A DNA stretch of 32,214 nucleotides from an uncultured Prevotella sp. (GTDB lineage Bacteria > Bacteroidota > Bacteroidia > Bacteroidales > Bacteroidaceae), in the NCBI GenBank assembly GCA_900553595.1, contig USEC01000023.1:1-32214 (forward strand). Direction: 5' to 3'. This document shows positions 25,101-32,170 of this stretch, one piece after another. The notes beneath the pieces were generated by a model. That model was not told the origin of the DNA, did no database searches, and saw only the letters and a program-made list of their open reading frames with translations. Every line of letters begins with the position of its first letter. Position 1 is the first letter of the stretch. Both the position numbers and the translations under genes were made by a program.

Positions 25101-25824
25101 CCTTCACCTTGCCATTCCTTTCAACTTTATACCATTTCCAAATGTCCTCATATTGTTGACGGAAGTTTTTCACCTCCTCGCGATAGCGGTTCAAGTCAAT
25201 CTCGTCGCCAGCAAAGTCCATCGAGTCGATGATGGTGTCCTTGATGACACGCGATTCCAGGCTTTGGTTCAGGAAGATGTTCTGTATGGTCAGCGGAACC
25301 TGACGGTATTTCGCACTCTCCATCAGCGAGAACCTGCGATGTTCCTTCGCTACCTGCTGGCTGTTGCCATAGATGATGTCGCGGAATTCCTCATAACCGC
25401 GAATGATGTTGCTTTTATACACCCTTGCACCTATTTGTTCACTGATGCGCCCCCATTCATAACGAACGCTACCATCTTCTTCCAAAAAGAACCGCTTGTC
25501 GTAGGCACAATCCACAATTCGAAAGGCGGTACGTCCATGTGACAAGAAGGTCATAATGAAGAACTTTCCAGTCTCGCGACACACTTCATAAATGATGTAC
25601 GAATTCTGGTGAGGCAAATAGAATTCATCGTAGCCTTTCTGACCAGCTTGCGTTTTGATGCCCAGCTTGCTCTTGTCCACATTGTAGAAGAACAAGATTG
25701 CACGAAGCAGAGTGGATTTACCCACACCCTGTGTACCGATGAAATGTACGTTGCCATCGAGTCTGATCTCTGCGTATGGCACGTGTGCACTATTGATGAA
25801 TATGATCTTATTGAGGTATCTCAT
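22165..25824 (-). CDS. jetC: Wadjet JetC-like SMC/MukB-type ATPase
   Basis: This 1219-residue protein is the SMC-like motor of the Wadjet complex. The N-terminal head carries Walker A GTQGVGKST (30-38). A very long charged coiled coil (about 280-1000, rich in Lys, Glu and Gln heptads) is broken near 560-620 by a hinge-like segment (WLTLNKPGWESNVGKVLDEDAV). The C-terminal head has an ABC-signature-like NVGSDGTDILVKAM and Walker B LHCMMDEIGK with Asp1159 and Glu1160. A switch-like block INSSPTTYNAQAYKYTYSLS follows. This domain order matches MukB-like JetC rather than canonical chromosomal SMC. Its start lies 17 bases inside jetB and its end overlaps jetD by four bases. All ATPase residues appear intact, so the motor is probably functional. 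Confidence 0.9.
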   Translation of the reverse strand: MRYLNKIIFINSAHVPYAEIRLDGNVHFIGTQGVGKSTLLRAILFFYNVDKSKLGIKTQAGQKGYDEFYLPHQNSYIIYEVCRETGKFFIMTFLSHGRTAFRIVDCAYDKRFFLEEDGSVRYEWGRISEQIGARVYKSNIIRGYEEFRDIIYGNSQQVAKEHRRFSLMESAKYRQVPLTIQNIFLNQSLESRVIKDTIIDSMDFAGDEIDLNRYREEVKNFRQQYEDIWKWYKVERNGKVKVKTDADAVIERYTNYEYVRKLISELCGQLNYALGRDTSRLPVLSEQESASSTELSRQRRLLGEENEKFTKERDSLKGSEAIINDFLKKINEKRQHYKEIDIEKTAVRIGKEGELKIQQLSLTNQEKTLTSKNLSVKSKYDTLIQEVDNNLTAFGLQCQKQLNESDRQRIESEGRLQTEWNEKADAVRSQYERKLKEHQRLLDDARQTKNDLTLQEQRVRQSNPYKEETDELERKIKGLSNKRLDLLKASTEKQKEIDRITSDVAIQRKDLETVCDREIADIENDIKLISADIARFDDMLSRQKGSLIEWLTLNKPGWESNVGKVLDEDAVLYNTALNPQMSTPSDSIYGIRIDVNNIEKTVKTPDELKAQKTLLEQKAEEQNKRIALRKQRLETDIAELEHKPGVRLKQLRMEKMTIDAEYNQIPRRKEIVQKEKEAAEERLKKWREDELEKLQKKLGETGKEIETLDKQKDSLTAQREKEIASLQSSYNKQKKELKTNSDQQKAEVNAELKKKEQAAVQRKVELQAQMDAELKGLGVDVDQLADIRRQLQQVVDNLKYIDEHRAEYISWQNDIRDYFEHEQQKKEERKQMRQKIDDLQDKYLKRKQQYDEKIKQLTDEVSALSKEQEKLTEAITKVQAFLNSHSYPPEVSAAEELETVKPLADILEELRDQIASKQRKFEDFKEAVVRFKGNFSPQNTFYFRTEFNTDADYTEFAAELNEFISNNKIEQYRVRTSRQYATIIKRIAKDVSDLSQHKSDIERTILDINRDFRENNFAGVIKEIELRAVESNDRLMQQLLNIKHFDDEHGYDIGQLNLFTDEDNLNRTNEQAVRLLMTLIEMMDAEQKRDQITLADTFKLEFKVKENDNDTNWVEKLSNVGSDGTDILVKAMVNIMLINVFKRKISRKFGDFKLHCMMDEIGKLHPNNVEGILKFANVRNINLINSSPTTYNAQAYKYTYSLSKDEKSNTVVKTLLTIR

Positions 25825-26359
25825 CTTTTATGTCTTCGTCTATGTTAATACAAAGAATGATTTGTTCAATGTAATGGAAAGCATTGGTCACCTGATAGGT
25901 ACCATCTGCCTCATTTACTAGTTCTGCAAAGCCCATGTTCTCCAGAGCTCCAGCAAGTGCCTCCAGTTTTTGGCGGTTCGACGTTTTGTCTGGAAACATC
26001 TGTGTCAATTTCTCTTTCAACCCCGGTATGGTGGCAAGTCTCACCTCCATCTGTACAAGACTAAACTGGGTACCAGCATCAAATGCTGTATCGTATGTCT
26101 TCAGAAAGTCCAAATAGCCAATCCACGAGAATAGCGCCTGTAGCTTGTTTTCAATTATTACCTTGGCTTCCTTGCGGCTGAAATAGTAGAAACCGTCACC
26201 CCAGCTGAGTTGAAAGTCTATTTTGCCGAAATAGTCTTCATACTCCTGCTGGTTCTCTTCAATATCGTTGTAGATGGCACGAGTATCAGCATCGATGCTA
26301 TTGCTCGATATGAATTGCCCTCGACTGAGGCGCTGGAAAATTTCACTTGTATATTTCAT
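25808..26359 (-). CDS. jetB: Wadjet JetB-like (MukE-type) kite subunit
   Basis: This 183-residue protein is the small subunit expected between jetA and jetC in Wadjet operons, where it bridges the kleisin-like JetA and the SMC heads. It is mostly helical with an apparent winged-helix arrangement: EIFQRLSRGQFISSNS at the N terminus, FYYFSRKEAK, and a C-terminal MGFAELVNEADGTYQVTNAFHYIEQI. No catalytic motif is expected. Position and size give most of the identification; sequence alone would be called MukE-like helical protein. It overlaps jetA by four bases and jetC by 17. Confidence 0.75.
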   Translation of the reverse strand: MKYTSEIFQRLSRGQFISSNSIDADTRAIYNDIEENQQEYEDYFGKIDFQLSWGDGFYYFSRKEAKVIIENKLQALFSWIGYLDFLKTYDTAFDAGTQFSLVQMEVRLATIPGLKEKLTQMFPDKTSNRQKLEALAGALENMGFAELVNEADGTYQVTNAFHYIEQIILCINIDEDIKDEIPQ

Positions 26360-27549
26360 CGCGGATATATTATGGGGTATTCTATATTCTCAATAGTCTT
26401 TGTCTCTGTTGTGAAACGCATTTGTTCTGGATACTGAGATGCCATCTGAAGGAATAGCACTAAGCGCAGTTCTTTATCTGGTGTTTCCGTGAATGAGTAG
26501 TTCCAAAGGTAGTAGAACAAGTCGCTGCTTTGTGCTAGGAAACCATTCAGCAGTTCCTGATGATTGAAGGCTCTTGCCGTTTCTGTTTGTTCTTCCAGAT
26601 AACTCTCGTCAATCTTTTCCGCAAGCCTCGACTTGATGTTTGCCTTCTTCGACAGGCGCTTTCTGATGTTGTCCAGTATCTCAAGGGCGGAATCTTCATT
26701 GCGAAGGAAATCCAGAGACACTCGGGTAACATACTTGGGCTTGCTCTCCATCCAGACGGTATTGGTCTGCGCCATTACCTCCTTCACGTTGGTTGCCTGC
26801 TCTATCATGAACTGGTCGCGCAGGTATTTCAGCTGTCGCACACGCTTCACCAGTTGGCTCTGATATTCTATGCGGTTCAGGTATTCTATAATCTGAGCGG
26901 TGATGGCTATCAATCCGTGAGCAGACTCACGCAAACCATCACGAACCTCGCTGACAGTCTGTTTCAGCCCATAGTCGGATACACTCGAAAAGAAAATGGT
27001 CTGCTCGTCTATCACGTGCTCCGTCTGGCGTATCAGTTCGCCTATCAAGCGCGCTTTCTCGTCAAAATCCTTCAAACGCAGTTCCTTGATTTTAAAGTTG
27101 GGCTCCTGCTTGTAGGTATCATCGACGATGCGTTTCAGGTCAATCACATTTCTTCGGGTGGCATTGTCGATGCTCTTGAATGTATGGCGAATTTCTCTCA
27201 TGAAACTCTCACGGCGGACATTGTTCTCTGCTGCAAGATAAGAACTGATACCAAGGTTCAGTTTGTCGATGTACATCTTGACCGATGAAATGTTGATGTC
27301 CTCGTTCACTGCCAAGACCTCCTCGAAAAATCGCTGGTAGGCATCGTCCAGTTCCAGAGAGTCGCCCGTCTGCACAATTACCCCAAAGGTGATAAGGTGT
27401 TTCAGCTTATTCTCGTCTCCATCCAGGGTATCAAGTGCATCATCATACTTCACGGCAATCGTCTTGCGCTGCAAGAACATATTGCTCAGCAGTTTTGTGC
27501 CTTGCTGAAGTGCACGTGTCAGTTCTTTTATCGACCTAAATGTTGCCAT
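26356..27549 (-). CDS. jetA: Wadjet JetA-like (MukF/kleisin-type) subunit
   Basis: This 397-residue protein occupies the jetA position. An N-terminal winged-helix-like region (about 1-90, KLLSNMFLQRKTIAVKYDDALD and LKHLITFGVIVQ) is followed by long helices (about 100-330, e.g. FKSIDNATRRNVIDLKRIVDD and KRVRQLKYLRDQFMIEQA). A C-terminal winged-helix-like block (RAFNHQELLNGFLAQSSDLFYYLW, ending IENIEYPIIYPR) completes it, the arrangement expected for a MukF-like kleisin. It does not read like the DUF5716 or DUF3375 JetA forms I remember, so it may be a divergent or type III form. It starts 18 bases after the DUF262 gene and overlaps jetB by four bases. Confidence rests on operon order. Confidence 0.75.
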   Translation of the reverse strand: MATFRSIKELTRALQQGTKLLSNMFLQRKTIAVKYDDALDTLDGDENKLKHLITFGVIVQTGDSLELDDAYQRFFEEVLAVNEDINISSVKMYIDKLNLGISSYLAAENNVRRESFMREIRHTFKSIDNATRRNVIDLKRIVDDTYKQEPNFKIKELRLKDFDEKARLIGELIRQTEHVIDEQTIFFSSVSDYGLKQTVSEVRDGLRESAHGLIAITAQIIEYLNRIEYQSQLVKRVRQLKYLRDQFMIEQATNVKEVMAQTNTVWMESKPKYVTRVSLDFLRNEDSALEILDNIRKRLSKKANIKSRLAEKIDESYLEEQTETARAFNHQELLNGFLAQSSDLFYYLWNYSFTETPDKELRLVLFLQMASQYPEQMRFTTETKTIENIEYPIIYPR

Positions 27550-27567
27550 TTTCTTTTAGGTTTGAAT

Positions 27568-29649
27568 TTACTTCTCGTCTTCACCCTCTTGATCAGAACG
27601 GAATTCAAAAACGAGTTCGGATGCAGGGATATTACACTCCTCAAACATGCCATGAAGAATATTAATCTTGGTGGCAGTACTGTTGTCAGTCCATACGTAC
27701 ATACTTGGTGCAAGTTCGCGTCTCCACTCTTCAGGAGTCGCTGAGAAGCTGCATTTTTCATTTGCACAAAGCCATTCTATAGTTGAACGTTTTTCTATAA
27801 GAATGTGTCCACATACCTGAATGAGCATTTCCTTCCATGTATTGACCGTGTATCTAACCCCATGGAGCATATACGCTTGAAGCTTCTTGCCTGTGAACTC
27901 ATAATCCTCATCGTCAAGTGATGCAGATTCCGCCTCACGGCTCAACGGTTCAAATGATGTTGTAGGCATAGGCCAAAGCCGCATAAACACATTCTGCAGT
28001 TCTTTCTGACGTGCTTTCAATTCTGTTTCAGTCCATTGTTCACATGACTTCACAGAGTTGTTCAACCGGAACGCACTGTCTTTGAAACCTTTCTCCATAT
28101 CTCTTTTCTCAATAAAGGTAAGGTTGCTGTATTGAGAATTATATCCAGTGAGCGTGAGATTTGCCATTGTGTGCAGATATTGCTCATGAATTCTTTCCCA
28201 ATCTTCACCCAAGGTAGCTTTCCACTTGTCCGATAGGGTCTGTGGCATAATATGCTCAATCGTGATATTCTTCTCGGTCAGTTCCTTCACCACATCATGA
28301 CGTTCGTTATTGTCTTGGTTCTCCATGCGCTCGAGTATAAACATACGAGCATTGACAGGCATCTTATATACTTGGCGTGTCTTGAAATCGCCCTTCACCT
28401 CCTCGTCTGATGGAAACACCGAAGAACGCCCCTTCTTTAGCAGAACGTATTTCAGTACGTCAATATATGAAGGTGAAGTCTCGTCACTCGACCTGTTGAC
28501 GTGATTCAACACATCTCTGTGAAGTGTGGCAAAAACCTTATTCAAAGCATTCGATGGAAGATTGCAAATGATTCTGCGAGCCCAGTAGGCTTCTATGACA
28601 TCAAGAACTTGGTAGATTTCTGTTTCTGCTAATCCTACTTTAGTTGCATAGTCGAAGAATGCCATAAAGAACGGATATGCGATGGTTGAATCCAATGTGC
28701 GCAACTGGTTCAGCTTCCTGTTCAGTTTGTCTGTTCCTACCTTGGCATTATCAACTTGACTGTATATCTTGGCGTAGTGATGCATATCCTCCAAGAGTGT
28801 TGCCCTGTCGATATTCGCTGTTTCAGCATACTCCTTGAAGATGAAGTATATCTTGTCGATACGTCCAATCTTACCCTGTTTCATAGTCAGGTAATCACGC
28901 ACAAAAGAGGATGGATCGTACTTGGTAAACTCCTCAATAGGGTTCCAGAATCGAGTATAAAGGTCGTCCTGCTCGGCTGGTGCGAGTGACATCAAGAGAT
29001 AGTTGCGTATCTTATCTGCTTCGCTCAGATCAAGACCTGTAGAGTTCAGACTTTCAAAAATCAACTGTGGGTCATCATCTTCGTCAAGACGTATGTTGAT
29101 AACTTCAAGTTTCTTTATGGTCTCAAAGAGCTCGTCAAGGGTTAGACCAACACTAGTTATCTTGTTATAGAAGAAATCGTAGTTACGAGTTACATTCGAC
29201 TCCTTGATATATTGGTCTTTAGGCTTATACAGCAAAGCGTCAAATGCTTGCATATCCTTCTTAATAGGCTTCAGCTTCACCTTGCGTTCATCTTCCTGAT
29301 ATTCATCCACGAGATAGCGCTTAAAGATTTTCTCGACAAGCTTGGCATCAGTAGACTCTATCTGTCCTTCCTTCTTGGCATTCACCATAGCTATCAGCAG
29401 CAACGAAACAGTAGTGATTCGCTGCTGACCATCAATGATGAACCTATCCTCTGTTCCCGACTGAATACTTGATACGATACTACCAAAAAAATGACTCTTA
29501 CGGTCACTATTATGTAGTTTCATCAAATCTTGGAACAACTGCTCACAGTTTTCCTCCTTCCAGTCGTAGTTGCGCTGATACAGAGGTATGATGAATCGCT
29601 TGTCCGATCCATCAAAGAATTTTATTAGGGGTTGTGCGTCGCCTTTCAT
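27568..29649 (-). CDS. DUF262/DUF1524 GmrSD-type modification-dependent nuclease
   Basis: This 693-residue protein combines the two GmrSD modules in one chain. The N-terminal DUF262 (GmrS, ParB/Srx-like NTPase fold) shows IPLYQRNYDW (21-30) and DRFIIDGQQRITTVSLLL with DGQQR (73-77). The DUF1524 His-Me-finger nuclease shows TIEHIMPQTLSDKW with His466, followed by LHTMANLTLTGYNSQYSN with the metal-binding Asn pattern. Residues from about 580 form an extra C-terminal domain (GKKLQAYMLHGVRYTVNTWK...) that I cannot name. GmrSD enzymes cut DNA carrying modified cytosines such as glucosylated hydroxymethylcytosine. The EVE-like gene upstream, ending 2 bases before this start, supports a modified-DNA target. 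It precedes jetA by 18 bases, so it is cotranscribed with the Wadjet genes. Confidence 0.9.
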   Translation of the reverse strand: MKGDAQPLIKFFDGSDKRFIIPLYQRNYDWKEENCEQLFQDLMKLHNSDRKSHFFGSIVSSIQSGTEDRFIIDGQQRITTVSLLLIAMVNAKKEGQIESTDAKLVEKIFKRYLVDEYQEDERKVKLKPIKKDMQAFDALLYKPKDQYIKESNVTRNYDFFYNKITSVGLTLDELFETIKKLEVINIRLDEDDDPQLIFESLNSTGLDLSEADKIRNYLLMSLAPAEQDDLYTRFWNPIEEFTKYDPSSFVRDYLTMKQGKIGRIDKIYFIFKEYAETANIDRATLLEDMHHYAKIYSQVDNAKVGTDKLNRKLNQLRTLDSTIAYPFFMAFFDYATKVGLAETEIYQVLDVIEAYWARRIICNLPSNALNKVFATLHRDVLNHVNRSSDETSPSYIDVLKYVLLKKGRSSVFPSDEEVKGDFKTRQVYKMPVNARMFILERMENQDNNERHDVVKELTEKNITIEHIMPQTLSDKWKATLGEDWERIHEQYLHTMANLTLTGYNSQYSNLTFIEKRDMEKGFKDSAFRLNNSVKSCEQWTETELKARQKELQNVFMRLWPMPTTSFEPLSREAESASLDDEDYEFTGKKLQAYMLHGVRYTVNTWKEMLIQVCGHILIEKRSTIEWLCANEKCSFSATPEEWRRELAPSMYVWTDNSTATKINILHGMFEECNIPASELVFEFRSDQEGEDEK

Positions 29650-29651
29650 AG

Positions 29652-30041
29652 TTAGAATATTGTTTTAATGTAACTCATAAGTTCTTTATTGTTGCAACAG
29701 GGAACTTCAAGAGATCTGCCTCCATTGAATCCATGTTTGGATAATTCTTGCTCAGAAAGCATTGTGCCTTCGTGTTCCTCAAGAAGTTCAAGTTTGTAAG
29801 TAATATCATTTGGTGGCGTTTCAACCCAGAATTCTTGGTCTTCACGTTTGCAATTCTCTGCAGTTACAACCATCTTGAAGCGTATACAACGCTCATCTGA
29901 CATAAAAAGATATACAACGTCTCCGATAGAAAAACGTGCTCTTCCCATTCTCCAGCTAATGAATCCAAGACTATGGATTGCATCAGCATGTCTACATCTT
30001 TTTCTATTGGCAAAGGCAAGCCAAGTGCGATTATTTGACAT
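29652..30041 (-). CDS. EVE/PUA-like domain protein
   Basis: This 129-residue protein looks like a stand-alone EVE (PUA-like) domain, a fold that binds modified bases in DNA or RNA. It opens RTWLAFANRKRC, then FISWRMGRARFSIGDVVYLFMSDERCIRFKMVVTAENCKR, the strand-turn-strand pattern of EVE with the GDVVYLF segment, followed by FWVETPP. It is the first gene of the seven-gene minus-strand operon. Directly ahead of a GmrSD-type nuclease it is well placed to supply modified-cytosine recognition. Assignment is by pattern and context; no catalytic motif is present. Confidence 0.65.
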   Translation of the reverse strand: MSNNRTWLAFANRKRCRHADAIHSLGFISWRMGRARFSIGDVVYLFMSDERCIRFKMVVTAENCKREDQEFWVETPPNDITYKLELLEEHEGTMLSEQELSKHGFNGGRSLEVPCCNNKELMSYIKTIF

Positions 30042-30096
30042 AATTAACGTGGATATGATGAAATGTATATAACTGACATTTTTTAATTATCATGGA

Positions 30097-30127
30097 CAAA
30101 GATAATCATTTTTTCTAAGCCTCCATA
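30097..30127 (-). promoter_or_regulatory. Promoter of the EVE-GmrSD-Wadjet operon
   Basis: On the minus strand TATG (30124-30127), 19 bases, then TATCTTTG (30097-30104). The -7 matches TAnnTTTG exactly and the -33 has one mismatch. Transcription would begin near 30090, about 50 bases before the start codon at 30041. Promoter-like sequence is not evident between later genes, which supports one transcript of about 9.4 kb. Confidence 0.6.
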
Positions 30128-30237
30128 ATTATTATTGCTGATTCTTTATTTTTTAGCTGTACTTTGAATTTATGTGTAATTTATAAAGCATAACGCACCT
30201 ATTCTTAGTTAAATACAGATTTTACATACATTCCCCC
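30128..30237. other. Spacer between operon promoter and terminator
   Basis: The 360 bases between 30042 and 30401 hold the operon promoter and the bidirectional hairpin. The rest is AT-rich and shows no coding signal. Confidence 0.5.
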
Positions 30238-30286
30238 AAAAAGGCATACAACTGAAATCATAATGATTTTGGTTGTACGCCTTTTT
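30238..30286. terminator. Bidirectional terminator hairpin
   Basis: AAAAAGGC... (30238-30260) pairs with ...GCCTTTTT (30264-30286), a 23-bp stem with three non-Watson-Crick positions and a three-base loop. On the minus strand two of these positions are G-U pairs and the stem ends in a T-run, so it fits as terminator of the DUF1016 gene, which ends about 115 bases earlier. It also shields the promoter of the Wadjet operon from read-through. Confidence 0.75.
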
Positions 30287-30401
30287 AGTGTTTAAGTGAG
30301 TTGAGGTAGTGTAAACTGAACTGTGTTACGACTCTGTTTACACAACTGGATACTAATGACAAATTACTTATTATCACCAAAGAGTAGTTCCCATAGTCTC
30401 C

Positions 30402-31556
30402 TTATATTTCAGATTCGTCTATTTCTTTCCCGTCAAGCAATCTCTTGAATTCTTCTTCTGGAGGAAGTATCTTCTTTAGCTTCTCCGGCATCACCTTGTA
30501 TGTTGCAACACCCATTGGCTGGGTGTAGTCTTGAAGAAGGTACTCAACATATGTTTTGTCGGCATCGCGGCAAAGCACTATTCCTATTGTTGGATTCTCA
30601 TGGGGTTTACGTTCGTCATCATTCAGCATGCGTATATAGGCAGACAACTGGCCAAGATAGGCAGGTTTGAAAGCGCCTTTCTTTAGTTCAAACACTACAA
30701 GACATTGCAACTCTCTGTTGAAGAATAGCAAGTCAACCCAATGGTCATGTCCGAACTTGTCTATATGCACTTGATTACCCATAAACGTAAAGTCCTTGCC
30801 GAACGTAAGAATGAAGTTCTTAACATTCGCGACTATTGAATTTTCTATAATCCGCTCGTCAATGTCCTGTGGATCTCGTTCGTCAAGTTCCTCTACATTG
30901 ATGAAGTCAAGCAAGTAATCGTCCTTGAACATGGATATTGCCTTCAGAGCATGACGTGTAGACGGCATGGTCTTGGCAAAATTGCTTGGCATCTGCGACT
31001 GGTGGTGGAACAAGTCAGCCTTGAGGTTGTCACGAAGAGTGTATTTATCCCAATGCAAAGTAGCTGCTTGATGAATGTAGAATACACGCTCTTCGAGAGT
31101 CTTTGTCTTTGACAATATTTCCATATGATGTGTGAAACTCAGAGAAAAGAATTCGTGCCAGTCCAAATTGCCAGCCGTCGGCTGGCGATTTATATTCAGT
31201 AGAGTCAAAGTGGGTGAAATTATCTCCTTTTCAGTAAGTTGTAAATCGTCAGCCGTCGGCTGGCGATTTACAGCGACGTTCCATGATTCATAAAATTGTC
31301 GCATGTTTTTAATGTTAGACACGCCAAATCCTCGCAATCCTGGCAGTTCTCTCCTAAGCTGTTCACTAATAGTTTCAATGGCTCCAGTGCCCCAAACTCC
31401 TTTGCGTGTATTGTCAGAGACATACTTGCCCACACCATAGTATAGTGCGAGTATCTGTCGGTTGACAGCCTTAGCTGCTTCCAACTGATTTTGGAGTATA
31501 GCCGACTTTATAAGTTTTACCGCTTTATTGTATTGGGTGTTTATCTTGTCCATCAT
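30402..31556 (-). CDS. DUF1016 (YhcG-type) PDDEXK nuclease-domain protein
   Basis: This 384-residue protein has the two-part DUF1016 architecture. The N-terminal helical domain (about 1-95) has ALYYGVGKYVSDNTRKGVWG and LRGFGVSNIKNMRQFYESW. The C-terminal PDDEXK nuclease-like domain (about 240-370) has Asp in DHWVDLLFFNRELQCLV and FELKKGAFKPAYLGQL with the E-x-K pair. Such proteins are common in restriction-modification and other defence islands, but their target is unknown. Between the domains the NRQPTA peptide occurs twice (NRQPTADDL and NRQPTAGNL), each encoded by a palindromic DNA element, so this linker is longer than usual. MMDK gives two possible adjacent starts. The gene has its own promoter and terminator. 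Confidence 0.88.
   Translation of the reverse strand: MMDKINTQYNKAVKLIKSAILQNQLEAAKAVNRQILALYYGVGKYVSDNTRKGVWGTGAIETISEQLRRELPGLRGFGVSNIKNMRQFYESWNVAVNRQPTADDLQLTEKEIISPTLTLLNINRQPTAGNLDWHEFFSLSFTHHMEILSKTKTLEERVFYIHQAATLHWDKYTLRDNLKADLFHHQSQMPSNFAKTMPSTRHALKAISMFKDDYLLDFINVEELDERDPQDIDERIIENSIVANVKNFILTFGKDFTFMGNQVHIDKFGHDHWVDLLFFNRELQCLVVFELKKGAFKPAYLGQLSAYIRMLNDDERKPHENPTIGIVLCRDADKTYVEYLLQDYTQPMGVATYKVMPEKLKKILPPEEEFKRLLDGKEIDESEI
31165..31191. repeat. Palindromic element copy 1, in frame inside the DUF1016 gene
   Basis: AAATTGCCAGCC and GGCTGGCGATTT around GTC form a 12-bp stem with one mismatch. In the gene frame it encodes NRQPTAGNL. A second copy lies 78 bases away. Confidence 0.8.
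31242..31270. repeat. Palindromic element copy 2, in frame inside the DUF1016 gene
   Basis: TAAATCGTCAGCC and GGCTGGCGATTTA around GTC form a 13-bp stem with one mismatch. It encodes NRQPTADDL. The central 15 bases are CAGCCGTCGGCTGGC, identical to copy 1. Confidence 0.8.
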
Positions 31557-31570
31557 CTTGCATTTTCTTA

Positions 31571-31601
31571 CAAAGTTAATCTAAAACATGAATATTGCCA
31601 A
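31571..31601 (-). promoter_or_regulatory. Promoter of the DUF1016 gene
   Basis: On the minus strand TTGG (31598-31601), 19 bases, then TAACTTTG (31571-31578). The arrangement is the same as for the hydrolase gene at 1984-2014. The -7 matches TAnnTTTG exactly. The start codon lies only 15 bases downstream, so the leader is very short. Confidence 0.6.
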
Positions 31602-31685
31602 CTGAAGTGTTCATCTCTTATGGATTTTTATCTTTAATGTCCGATATATGACTGGAAATCTGTAGTTTTATCTTCTCATTTTTAA

Positions 31686-31718
31686 TTTTTGAGGTGTTTT
31701 ATTTGTAGTTTTTGAGGT
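31686..31718 (+). repeat. Direct repeat pair TTTTTGAGGT
   Basis: TTTTTGAGGT occurs at 31686-31695 and again at 31709-31718, a 23-base spacing, in the AT-rich non-coding region. Confidence 0.6.
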
Positions 31719-31804
31719 ATACATTACAACATTAAGTTTCTTTATGGTGCTTTGTTCGGTCTTTATGCGACAAACATTATTTTTCTCTGATTATTTTTAG
31801 AATT

Positions 31805-31888
31805 GTTTCCGTAGTATCGGCAAAAGTTTCCGTAGTTATAGAGAGTTTTCGTAGTTGTTTCAGTAGCGATACAAGAAGTTTCCGTAGT
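31805..31888 (+). repeat. Five iteron-like GTTTCCGTAGT repeats
   Basis: GTTTCCGTAGT occurs exactly at 31805-31815, 31826-31836 and 31878-31888. One-mismatch GTTTTCGTAGT is at 31845-31855 and two-mismatch GTTTCAGTAGC at 31857-31867. Start-to-start spacings are 21, 19, 12 and 21 bases, mostly two helical turns, so a protein could bind copies on one face of the DNA. Nothing here is coding. Confidence 0.8.
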
Positions 31889-32042
31889 AAATTTATGGTA
31901 TTCCTTAGCATCTTTGACGATACATCGTTTATACAAGACATAAACAGTATAAAAGGTCCATAAATGAGATATATTTAGTTGTCTATGGAAGCAAAAACTA
32001 ATATTTGTGCATATTTAGTGCGATGAATTGTGCTGTTTAATA

Positions 32043-32076
32043 ACTAACTTTTGTGGCATTTCACTACTAACTTTTG
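32043..32076 (+). repeat. Direct repeat pair ACTAACTTTTG
   Basis: ACTAACTTTTG occurs at 32043-32053 and exactly again at 32066-32076, 23 bases apart. The pair lies about 90-100 bases upstream of the promoter at 32140-32170, a suitable place for an activator. Confidence 0.6.
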
Positions 32077-32139
32077 CGATAAGACATTATTTTAATAAGG
32101 TAGAGGCATCTCGGAAATAAAAAATAAATGTGATTTATT

Positions 32140-32170
32140 TTTGTATTTCTCTCGGTTTGCACTACCTTTG
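32140..32170 (+). promoter_or_regulatory. Near-consensus promoter reading out of the window
   Basis: TTTG (32140-32143), 19 bases, then TACCTTTG (32163-32170): an exact match to TTTG-N19-TAnnTTTG. Transcription would begin near 32177 toward a gene beyond base 32214, which I cannot see. Confidence 0.7.

Noticed and set aside
22165..25824. Chromosomal SMC or Rad50/SbcC
   Set aside because: Walker B context, gene neighbours (MukE/MukF-like and TOPRIM JetD) and lack of the SMC signature or Rad50 zinc hook (CxxC) favour JetC.
31805..31888. CRISPR array
   Set aside because: Repeats are only 11 bases with 1-11 bases between them; too short for repeat-spacer structure.
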